A stretch of DNA of 64,000 nt, taken from positions 98,335 to 162,334 of the forward strand of contig JBCDAU010000007.1 of the NCBI GenBank assembly GCA_039185015.1, given 5' to 3'. Origin of the DNA: JBCBSZ01 sp039185015. GTDB lineage: Bacteria > Actinomycetota > Acidimicrobiia > Acidimicrobiales > Poriferisodalaceae. The stretch's first letter is position 1; each line of letters opens with the position of its first letter. Shown here one piece after another: positions 34,667-42,433 of the stretch. A program made the position numbers and the translations under genes. The notes below the pieces were generated by a model. That model was not told where the DNA came from, made no database searches, and worked only from the letters and a program-made list of their open reading frames with translations.

Positions 34667-36088
34667 GTGAGCACCGCTGCCGTCTTCGATCTCGACCGGA
34701 CGCTCCTCTCGGGCGGCTCCGGGCCCGTCATCGCCGAGGCGTTGCGCCGGGTCGGCCTCGGTCCCGAGCGCTCGATCCCCGGCGCCGAGGCGCTGTTCAA
34801 GGTCTACGAGACGATCGGCGAGACCTACCCGAGCATGCTGTTGGCTCGCCAGGCCGTCTCACTGTCGTCAGGCTGGCCGGTCGAAGAGGTCGCCGAGGCA
34901 GCCGAGGCCGCGGGCGGAGCGCTCGAGGAGCTCGTGTTGCCCTACGCCAAGGCCGAGATCGAGGAGCACCGCGAGGCGGGGCGACGCCTGGCCCTCGCGA
35001 CGACCACCCCCGAGCACCTGGTGGCGCCCCTGGCCCGGCGTCTCGGCTTCGATACCGTCATCGCCACCCGGTACGGCACGAGCGACGGTCGCTACGACGG
35101 CTCGATCGACGGCGAGTTCCTCTGGGGTCGGGCCAAGCGCGACGCCGTGGTGGCCTGGGCCACGCACGAGGGCATCGATCTCCGATCGAGCTACGCCTAC
35201 TCCGACTCGTACTTCGACGTGCCGCTGCTCATGGCGGTCGGCAACCCGTACGCCATCAACCCCGATCCCCGCCTCGAAGGGGTCGCCCGACTCCGCCGCT
35301 GGCCGGTTCGGTACTTCGACGCGCCGGCCGGCGTGCCGAAGGTCGCGGGCCAGGAGCCGCAGAAGATCGCCATGCCGCTGGCGGTGCCGGAGTTGTTGCC
35401 GTTCGCCCGGCTGCGGATCGACGGCGTCGAGCACCTGCCCGACGAGGGCGGCGCGATCATCGTGTTCAACCACCGGAGCTACTTCGACTCCACGGCGATG
35501 GCGTACCTCCTCGCCCAGCACGGACGCCCTGCTCGCTTCCTCGGCAAGAAGGAGGTGTTCGACGCCCCGGTCGTCGGGCAGCTCGCCTCGTGGATGGGTG
35601 GCATCCGGGTCGATCGGGGCACCGGCAGCAACGAGCCGCTGGAGCATGCCGCCGATGCGCTCTCGGCAGGCGAGATGGTGGCGATGGCGCCGCAGGGCAC
35701 CATCCCGCGTGGCCCTGCCTTCTTCGAGACCGAGCTGAAGGCCCGCTGGGGTGCCGCACGGCTGGCCGCCATGTCGGGTGTGCCCGTGTTCCCGGTCGGC
35801 CTGTGGGGCACCGAGAAGGTCTGGCCTCGCAACCAGCGGGTGCCCAAGGTGCCCCTGTTCTGGCGCCGCCCCGAGGTGTCGGTGACGGTCGGCCCGGCGG
35901 TCGAGGGGCTGAACGGCGACCCCGATCACGACACCTCGACGATCATGGCCGCCATCGTCGACCTCCTCCCGTCGGAGGCCCGCGAGCCGTACGAGCCCAC
36001 CGAGGCCGAGCTGCTCGCGACCTTCCCGCCGGGCTACGACGGCGACCCGACCCAGGAGAGCGATCGCCGTCCGGGCACCGACACCTGA
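34667..36088 (+). CDS. HAD-IB phosphatase fused to PlsC-type acyltransferase
   Basis: A 473-residue fusion. The N-terminal HAD-IB phosphatase (about 1-230) has the nucleophile in FDLDRTLLS and the Asp of motif IV in YSDSYFDVPLL. The C-terminal 1-acylglycerol-3-phosphate acyltransferase (about 245-440) has HX4D as NHRSYFDS and a modified EGT box, PQGTIPRG. It probably acts in phosphatidic acid or triacylglycerol synthesis. The frame is open from 34487, but that part is the 6C RNA, so GTG 34667 is chosen. Confidence 0.87.
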   Translation: MSTAAVFDLDRTLLSGGSGPVIAEALRRVGLGPERSIPGAEALFKVYETIGETYPSMLLARQAVSLSSGWPVEEVAEAAEAAGGALEELVLPYAKAEIEEHREAGRRLALATTTPEHLVAPLARRLGFDTVIATRYGTSDGRYDGSIDGEFLWGRAKRDAVVAWATHEGIDLRSSYAYSDSYFDVPLLMAVGNPYAINPDPRLEGVARLRRWPVRYFDAPAGVPKVAGQEPQKIAMPLAVPELLPFARLRIDGVEHLPDEGGAIIVFNHRSYFDSTAMAYLLAQHGRPARFLGKKEVFDAPVVGQLASWMGGIRVDRGTGSNEPLEHAADALSAGEMVAMAPQGTIPRGPAFFETELKARWGAARLAAMSGVPVFPVGLWGTEKVWPRNQRVPKVPLFWRRPEVSVTVGPAVEGLNGDPDHDTSTIMAAIVDLLPSEAREPYEPTEAELLATFPPGYDGDPTQESDRRPGTDT

Positions 36089-36127
36089 GGCGTCAAGATC
36101 CGGCCGCCAGCGGCCGATGTCACCGAC

Positions 36128-36484
36128 ATGGCCACGCCCTCCTGGAGTCGACGCGCACATCGGGCGATGCCCCGCATCCTGGTCGCGGCCGGACGGCTGC
36201 GGATCGTCGACGGTGAGCTCCGCTTCGATCCAGCGAGGACCGAGCGCTGGTTCGGCCGTCAGCCGTGGACGGTGCCCCTCGACGAGATCGCCACGATCGA
36301 CTCGGTGCCCCGGTCGTTGGCCGAGGTGATGCGCGGCGGCCTGCTCCGCCGCCTCCGCGTCGTCGATCGATCAGGCGATGAGGAGCTGTTCGTGCTCCCC
36401 GGCGGCGTCGACGCGGCCATCGAGGCCATCACGTCGGCCGCGGCCACTCAGGCGTCGGCGCGGTCGACCAGCGCGATCGTGTAG
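36128..36484 (+). CDS. Small uncharacterised protein, possibly bacterial PH-like
   Basis: A 118-residue protein with alternating beta strands (ILVAAGRLRIVDGELRF, PWTVPLDEIATIDSV, LLRRLRVVDRSGDEELFVL), suggesting a small PH- or GRAM-like domain. It begins 39 bases after the HAD-PlsC gene, so a shared transcript is likely. Its 3' end overlaps the convergent DUF6174 lipoprotein by 37 bases. Confidence 0.55.
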   Translation: MATPSWSRRAHRAMPRILVAAGRLRIVDGELRFDPARTERWFGRQPWTVPLDEIATIDSVPRSLAEVMRGGLLRRLRVVDRSGDEELFVLPGGVDAAIEAITSAAATQASARSTSAIV

Positions 36485-37092
36485 CCGATCTCCTCGTCGG
36501 CCATCTGGAACGACGGATCGACCCACACGTCGGTCGGGAGCCCGGTCTCGTCGTCGTAGGTGACGCGGACCTCGTCGGCGTCACCGATCCACGACTCGAT
36601 CACGCCGAAGACGTCGTCGACGGTCCGGATGTCGGCATCGGCGGGCACGTCGCCGGTCGCGAGCGCGCCGTCGGCGTAGGCCACCGACAGGATCGTCCCC
36701 GCATCGACCTCGACCACGAACGGCCCCACGTACTCGACCAGGCAGAAGCAGACGACACCGAGCTCCATCGTGTAGGCCGTCGGGCCGGCGACGGCCCACC
36801 GCTCCCGTGCGGCGGCGAGCTCGGCCTCGAGCTCTTCGCCGGACTCGGCGCTCCCACCGCCGCCCGTCGCTCCGACCGGCAGCTCCTCGGGCATCGTCGT
36901 CTCCGGTGCCGCAGTCGTGTCCGGTGCTGCGGTGACCTCGGGGGCCGTGGTCGCTGGGGCGACCGTCGACGGGGCCGAGTCCGGCGCGGTCGACGGTGTG
37001 GTGTCGCCGGCGACGACCGGCTCGGGATCGTCACCACAGGCCGCGAGCGCGAGGCCGGCGGCGAGGGTCAGGACCAGCAGTCGTGTGCGCAT
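36448..37092 (-). CDS. DUF6174-like lipoprotein
   Basis: A 214-residue lipoprotein: signal LVLTLAAGLALAAC, then a Thr/Ala/Pro linker (about 22-70), then a domain resembling DUF6174 (YTMELGVVCFCLVEY, DDVFGVIESWI, YDDETGLPTDVWVD). It has paired cysteines (CFC) in the conserved core. The start is ATG 37092, since the frame's earlier part to 37521 is antisense to the aconitase. Function unknown. Confidence 0.75.
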   Translation of the reverse strand: MRTRLLVLTLAAGLALAACGDDPEPVVAGDTTPSTAPDSAPSTVAPATTAPEVTAAPDTTAAPETTMPEELPVGATGGGGSAESGEELEAELAAARERWAVAGPTAYTMELGVVCFCLVEYVGPFVVEVDAGTILSVAYADGALATGDVPADADIRTVDDVFGVIESWIGDADEVRVTYDDETGLPTDVWVDPSFQMADEEIGYTIALVDRADA

Positions 37093-37139
37093 GTGGGATA
37101 GGACGATCGCCGGACGGCGCCGGTTCCCGTCGGCTGTCG

Positions 37140-39422
37140 CTAGCCGGTCCGGACCTGCTGTCGAATGAGGTTGAGGGCCGAGCCGGCTCGGAACCAGCCG
37201 ATCTGGTCGGGGCTCATCGTGTGGTTCGTGTTGATCTGCTCGACCGTGCCGTCCCGGTGGTGCAACACCACGGTGACCGGCTGGTTCGGGGCGAGATCGG
37301 CGAGCCCGATGATCGAGATCCGGTCGGCTGCCTGGATCTTGTCGTAGTCGGCCGGGTCGGCGAAGGTCAGCGGCAACACGCCCTGCTTCTTGAGGTTGGT
37401 CTCGTGGATGCGGGCGAAGCTGCGGACGATGACGGCGGCGGCACCGCGGAACCGTGGCTCCATCGCCGCGTGCTCGCGCGACGAGCCCTCGCCGTAGTTC
37501 TCGTCGCCGACCACCACCCATCGGACGTCCCGCTCGTGGAGGTCCTTGGCCATGTCCGGGAACGTCTGGTGCTCGCCGCTGACCGGGTTGATGCCCTCAC
37601 CGGCCTCGCCGGTGTAGGCGTTGACGGCACCGTTGAACAGGTTGCCCGAGATGTTCTCGAGGTGGCCGCGGTACGTGAGCCACGGACCGGCCATCGAGAT
37701 GTGGTCGGTCGTGCACTTGCCCTGCGCCTTGAGCAGCAGCGGGAGCTCGGCGAAGTCCTCGCCGTTCCAGGCACCGAAGGGCGTCAGGACCTGCAGGCGA
37801 TCGCTCGTCGGCGACACGGCGACGTCGATCGAGTCGGGGTCGTCGGACGGAGGGATGAAACCCGACTCGCCGGGGGTGAAGCCGGCGTCGGGGAGCTCCT
37901 CGCCGACCGGCTCGGGCATCATGACCGTGGCCCCGCCCGGCGTCTCGAGTTCGGTGGTGAGCGGGTCGACGTCGACGGTGCCCGCGAGCGCGATGGCCAT
38001 GACCGTCTCGGGTGAGGTCACGAACGACAGCGTGTTCGGGTTGCCGTCGTTCCGCTTCGGGAAGTTCCGGTTGTAGCTGTTGACGATGGTGTTGAGCTGA
38101 CCCTCGGGCATGCCCGGACGGCTCCACTGACCGATGCACGGCCCGCAGGCGTTGGCCAGCACCGTCGCGCCGATCTCCTCGAGATCACCGAGCAGGCCGT
38201 CGCGCTCGATGGTCGCCCGCACCTGCTCGGAGCCGGGGGTGATCAACAGGTCGACCTTGGACTCGAGGCCGTGCTCCTTCGCCCAGCGGGCGAGCGAGGC
38301 GACGCGGCTGATGTCCTCGTACGACGAGTTGGTGCACGAGCCGATGAGGGCGGCCGACGGCACGAGCGGCCATCCCTCTGCCGCCGCCTCGGCGCCGAGC
38401 TCGTTCAGCGGGCGGGCCCGGTCGGGGGAGTGGGGACCGTTGATGTGGGGCCGCAGCTCGGACAGGTCGATCTCGATGACCTGATCGAAGAAGTCGCCCG
38501 GGCTCGCCTCGACCTCGTCGTCGGCGCGGAGGTCGTGGGCGGAGGAGTCGGCGAGGTCGGCCATCGCCTCGCGGCCCGTGGCCTTCAGGTAGCGGGACAT
38601 GGCCGCGTCGTAGTGGAAGAGCGAGGTGGTGGCGCCGATCTCGGCACCCATGTTGCAGATGGTCGCCTTGCCGGTCGCGGACATCGAGCGGGCGCCCGGC
38701 CCGAAGTACTCGACGATCGCACCGGTCCCGCCCTTGACCGTCAGGATCTCGGCGACCTTGAGGATGACGTCCTTCGGTGAGGTCCAGCCGCTCATCTCAC
38801 CGGTGAGGTGCACGCCGATCGCCTTGGGCCAGCGGACGTTCCACGGGAAGCCCGTCATCACGTCGACGGCGTCGGCGCCGCCCACGCCGATGGCGACCAT
38901 CCCGAGTCCGCCGGCGTTCGGCGTGTGAGAGTCGGTGCCGATCATCATCCCGCCGGGGAAGGCGTACTGCTCGAGCACGACCTGGTGGATGATCCCGCTG
39001 CCCGGCTTCCAGAAGCCGGCGCCGTACTTCGCGCACACGGACTCGAGGAAGTCGTACACCTCGGCGTTGCCGTCGACCGCGGCGAGGAGGTCGACCTTGC
39101 CGTCGACCTTGGCCTGGATGAGGTGGTCGCAGTGCGTCGTCGTCGGGACGGCGACCTCTGGCAGGCCGGCGGTCATGAACTGGAGCCACGCCATCTGCGC
39201 CGTCGCGTCCTGCATGGCGACTCGGTCGGGCCGCAGATCGGTGTACGAGACCCCACGATCCATCCCGCCGGTCTCGGGGTCGTCGAGGTGGTTGATCAGG
39301 ATCTTCTCGGCGAGGGTCAGCGAGCGGCCGAGTCGTTGTCGGCCGATGGCGAGGCGCTCGTCGAGCGTTGCGTAGACGCGCTCGATGAGCGGGAGCGGTG
39401 TGGTGGCTTCCACCTGGGGCAT
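37140..39422 (-). CDS. Aconitate hydratase, mitochondrial type
   Basis: A 760-residue aconitase converting citrate to isocitrate. The [4Fe-4S] cysteines are in GSCTNSS and ACGPCIGQW. FPGGMMIGTDSHTPNAGG and GEGSSREHAAMEPR form the substrate site. Length, compact linker and the swivel domain at the C-terminus match the mitochondrial/eukaryotic type rather than the longer AcnA/IRP1 type usual in actinomycetes. It lies directly downstream of an AcnB gene with an 85-base gap. Confidence 0.93.
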   Translation of the reverse strand: MPQVEATTPLPLIERVYATLDERLAIGRQRLGRSLTLAEKILINHLDDPETGGMDRGVSYTDLRPDRVAMQDATAQMAWLQFMTAGLPEVAVPTTTHCDHLIQAKVDGKVDLLAAVDGNAEVYDFLESVCAKYGAGFWKPGSGIIHQVVLEQYAFPGGMMIGTDSHTPNAGGLGMVAIGVGGADAVDVMTGFPWNVRWPKAIGVHLTGEMSGWTSPKDVILKVAEILTVKGGTGAIVEYFGPGARSMSATGKATICNMGAEIGATTSLFHYDAAMSRYLKATGREAMADLADSSAHDLRADDEVEASPGDFFDQVIEIDLSELRPHINGPHSPDRARPLNELGAEAAAEGWPLVPSAALIGSCTNSSYEDISRVASLARWAKEHGLESKVDLLITPGSEQVRATIERDGLLGDLEEIGATVLANACGPCIGQWSRPGMPEGQLNTIVNSYNRNFPKRNDGNPNTLSFVTSPETVMAIALAGTVDVDPLTTELETPGGATVMMPEPVGEELPDAGFTPGESGFIPPSDDPDSIDVAVSPTSDRLQVLTPFGAWNGEDFAELPLLLKAQGKCTTDHISMAGPWLTYRGHLENISGNLFNGAVNAYTGEAGEGINPVSGEHQTFPDMAKDLHERDVRWVVVGDENYGEGSSREHAAMEPRFRGAAAVIVRSFARIHETNLKKQGVLPLTFADPADYDKIQAADRISIIGLADLAPNQPVTVVLHHRDGTVEQINTNHTMSPDQIGWFRAGSALNLIRQQVRTG

Positions 39423-39507
39423 GTCGGTCTCCCTGAGGTGCGGCAGCGATCCAGTGTGGCTCAGGAGCGCATCGGGGTCCGCACCGGTGAGCGCCGGCGC
39501 CCGGCGA

Positions 39508-42318
39508 TCAGGCCGGAGTCTTGCGCCTGATGGTGAGGGGCTCCGAGGTGAGCTCTTCCTCGGGCGGGCTGAACCAGGTGAGGTCGATGCCGTCGACGGC
39601 CGCCTGGTACTCCTCGAGCGTCGGCGTGCGACCGAGCACGGTGGAGAGCACGACCACCGGGGTGGAGGCGAGGAGCGACTCGCCCTTCTTCGTGTCGGAG
39701 TCCTTCACCACCCGCCCCTGGAACAGGCGCGTCGATGTGGCCATCACGGTGTCACCGAGACCGGCCTTCTCCTGGTTGCCCATGCACAGATTGCAGCCCG
39801 GTCGCTCCAGGTAGAGGATGTTCTCGTACTCGGTGCGGGCGACGTTCTTCGGGTTGTCGTCATCGAACTCGAAGCCGGCGTAGCGGGACAGCACGTCCCA
39901 GTCGCCCTCGGCCCTGAGCTCGTCCACGATGTTGTAGGTCGGGGGCGCGACCACCAGCGGTGCACGGAACTCGACCTCGCCGTGCTGCTCCTCGAGGTTC
40001 GTGAGCATCTTGGCGAGGATCTTCATGTCGCCCTTGTGGACCATGCACGAGCCCACGAACCCGAGATCGACGGCCTTCTCGCCCTCGTAGTACGAGAGCT
40101 CGCGGATCGTGTCGTGGGTGTAGCGCTTCGACGGGTCCTCGTTGTAGACGTCGGGGTCGGCGATCATCGGCTCGTCGATGGCGTCGAGGTCGACCGTGAA
40201 CTCGGCGTAGTACTGCGCGTCGGCATCGGGTGCGAGCGGCGGCTGCTCGCCGGTGCGGATCTCGTCGATGCGCTGGTTGGCCCGGTCGACCAGCCCCTGG
40301 AGGACGCCCTTGGCGTTGTCCATGCCCTTGTCGATCATGATCTGGATCCGGTCGCGGGCGATCTCGAGCGACTCGATCAGCGTGTCGGGCTCGGAGATGC
40401 AGATGGAGGCCTTGGCCTTCATCTCCGCGGTCCAGTCGGTGAAGGTGAACGCCTGGTCCGATGCCAGCGTGCCGATGTGGACCTCGATCACGCGGCCCTG
40501 GAAGACGTTCTCGCCGTTGAACTCCTCGAGCATCTGCGCCTGGGTGGCGTGGACGACGTCACGGAAGTCCATGTAGGGCTTCATCTCGCCGGTGAAGGTG
40601 ACCTTGACCGACTCCGGGATCGGCATGGACGCCTCACCGGTGGCGAGCGCCAGGGCGACGGTGCCGGAGTCCGCGCCGAACGCCACGCCCTTCGACATCC
40701 GGGTGTGGGAGTCGCCGCCGATGATGATCGCCCAGTCGTCGACGGTGATGTCGTTGAGGACCTTGTGGATCACGTCGGTGAGCGGGTGGTACTTCCCCTC
40801 CGGATCGCGGCCCGTGATCAGACCGAAGTCGTTCATGAACCGCATCAGCTTCGGGATGTTCGCCTCGGACTTGGAGTCCCACACCGAGGCGGTGTGGCAA
40901 CCGGACTGGTAACCGCCGTCGACGATCGGCGAGATCACCGACGCGGCCATCATCTCGAGCTCCTGGGCGGTCATCGGCCCGGTGGTGTCCTGCGAGCCGA
41001 CGATGTTGACCTCGACGCGGGCGTAGGACCCGGCGTGGAGCGTCGCGCCCGACGTGCCGACCGCGTTGCGGTTGAAGATCTTCTCGACGGCGGTCAGTCC
41101 CTGACCCTCGTGGGAGACCTCGGCCGACGGCGCGTAGACGGTTGGCGCCTCGATCCCGAGCGTGGCGGCGGCGAAGGTCTGGAGCTTCTTGCCGAAGACG
41201 ACGGCGTAGGAGCCGCCCGCCCGCATGAACTCGACCTTCTGCGGGGTGAAGGCGGACGAGATGTCCATCACCTCGTTGCCGTCGGCGTCGTGCAGCGTCG
41301 TGGTGCGGGTGTTGATCGTGAGGACCGTGCCGGTGTCGACCGAGTACCGCTGTTCGAGGATGGGGTCACCGTCGGCATCGACGATCAGCTCGCCGTCCGC
41401 ATCGAAGGTCTTCACCCAGTTCTGGAGGTCGAGGCCGATGCCGCCGGTCACGCCGACGGTGGTCAGGAAGATCGGTGAGATGCCGTTGGTGCCGGCGACG
41501 ACCGGGGCGATGTTGATGAACGGCACGTAGGGGCTGGCCTGCTCGCCGATCCAGAGCGCCACGTTGTTGACGCCGGACATGCGCGACGAGCCGACCCCCA
41601 TCGTGCCCTTCTCGGCGACGAGCATGACCCGCTTGCCCGGGTGCTGCTGTTGCAGCTCGACCAGCTCCTGCTGCTTCGTCTCGTCGTGCTCGAACATGCT
41701 GCGGCCGTGGAGCTCGCGATCGGCGCGAGAGTGGGCATCGGCGCCGGGGGAGAGCAGGTCGGTCGAGATGTCGCCGACGCCGGCGACGTAGGTGACGACC
41801 TGGATCTCCTCGTCGATGTCGGGGAGCTCGGTGAAGAACTCGGCGCGCGCGTAGCTCTCGAGGATGTCGGTGGCGGTGGCGCTGCCGTCGCGGTGGGCGG
41901 CTTCGAGGCGCTCCATGTCGGCTTCGTAGAGGAAGACCTGGGTCTTCAGCACCGTCGCCGCCCGGGCGGCGATGTCGGCGTCGTCGCCGAGGGCGAGGTC
42001 GAGGAGCACCTCGATCGAGGGGCCGCCCTTCATGTGGGACAGCTGATCGAACGCGTCGGCGGCGGTGATCTCGGCGACGGTGATCTCGCCGAGGATGATC
42101 CGCTGCAGGAACGAGGCCTTGACGCCGGCAGCGCTCGTCGTACCGGGCAGGACGTTGGAGGTGAAGAAGTCGAGCGACGCCGTCCGGTGGGGGCTGTCGG
42201 CGTCGGTGATGTGGTCGATGACCTCGCGGAGGAGGTCGGCGCCGTCGATCGGCTTGGCGTGGAGCCCCTGCTCCTCACGCTCCGCGATCTCGGCCAGGTA
42301 GTCGTCGTAGCGGCTCAT
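39508..42318 (-). CDS. acnB: Bifunctional aconitate hydratase 2 / 2-methylisocitrate dehydratase
   Basis: A 936-residue AcnB, longer than the 865 residues of E. coli AcnB. It has an N-terminal HEAT-like helical domain (about 1-160), then a swivel domain (EKGTMGVGSSRMSGVNN), then the Fe-S core with SGCHTAS, GFVGSCMVHKGD and RPGCNLCMGNQ. SQDTTGPMT is the AcnB signature. It could serve either the TCA cycle or the 2-methylcitrate cycle. ATACAAGT direct repeats lie in its promoter region. Having it beside another aconitase is uncommon. Confidence 0.93.
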   Translation of the reverse strand: MSRYDDYLAEIAEREEQGLHAKPIDGADLLREVIDHITDADSPHRTASLDFFTSNVLPGTTSAAGVKASFLQRIILGEITVAEITAADAFDQLSHMKGGPSIEVLLDLALGDDADIAARAATVLKTQVFLYEADMERLEAAHRDGSATATDILESYARAEFFTELPDIDEEIQVVTYVAGVGDISTDLLSPGADAHSRADRELHGRSMFEHDETKQQELVELQQQHPGKRVMLVAEKGTMGVGSSRMSGVNNVALWIGEQASPYVPFINIAPVVAGTNGISPIFLTTVGVTGGIGLDLQNWVKTFDADGELIVDADGDPILEQRYSVDTGTVLTINTRTTTLHDADGNEVMDISSAFTPQKVEFMRAGGSYAVVFGKKLQTFAAATLGIEAPTVYAPSAEVSHEGQGLTAVEKIFNRNAVGTSGATLHAGSYARVEVNIVGSQDTTGPMTAQELEMMAASVISPIVDGGYQSGCHTASVWDSKSEANIPKLMRFMNDFGLITGRDPEGKYHPLTDVIHKVLNDITVDDWAIIIGGDSHTRMSKGVAFGADSGTVALALATGEASMPIPESVKVTFTGEMKPYMDFRDVVHATQAQMLEEFNGENVFQGRVIEVHIGTLASDQAFTFTDWTAEMKAKASICISEPDTLIESLEIARDRIQIMIDKGMDNAKGVLQGLVDRANQRIDEIRTGEQPPLAPDADAQYYAEFTVDLDAIDEPMIADPDVYNEDPSKRYTHDTIRELSYYEGEKAVDLGFVGSCMVHKGDMKILAKMLTNLEEQHGEVEFRAPLVVAPPTYNIVDELRAEGDWDVLSRYAGFEFDDDNPKNVARTEYENILYLERPGCNLCMGNQEKAGLGDTVMATSTRLFQGRVVKDSDTKKGESLLASTPVVVLSTVLGRTPTLEEYQAAVDGIDLTWFSPPEEELTSEPLTIRRKTPA

Positions 42319-42349
42319 CGGTCTGCCAGTCTCGGTCGCTCACTGGTGT

Positions 42350-42368
42350 ATACAAGTACCATACAAGT
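42350..42368 (-). promoter_or_regulatory. Direct-repeat operator candidate upstream of acnB
   Basis: ATACAAGT occurs at 42350-42357 and again at 42361-42368, an 11-base spacing (one DNA turn), in an AT-rich patch 32 bases upstream of the acnB start. A transcription factor binding one face of the helix would fit. TTGTAT and TATACA on the acnB strand may also serve as promoter boxes. Confidence 0.45.
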
Positions 42369-42433
42369 TCCCGATCCGAACGCAACCACGACGGGACGCG
42401 CAACCGAGCCGTCTCGGGGCCGACGGGTGGTCC

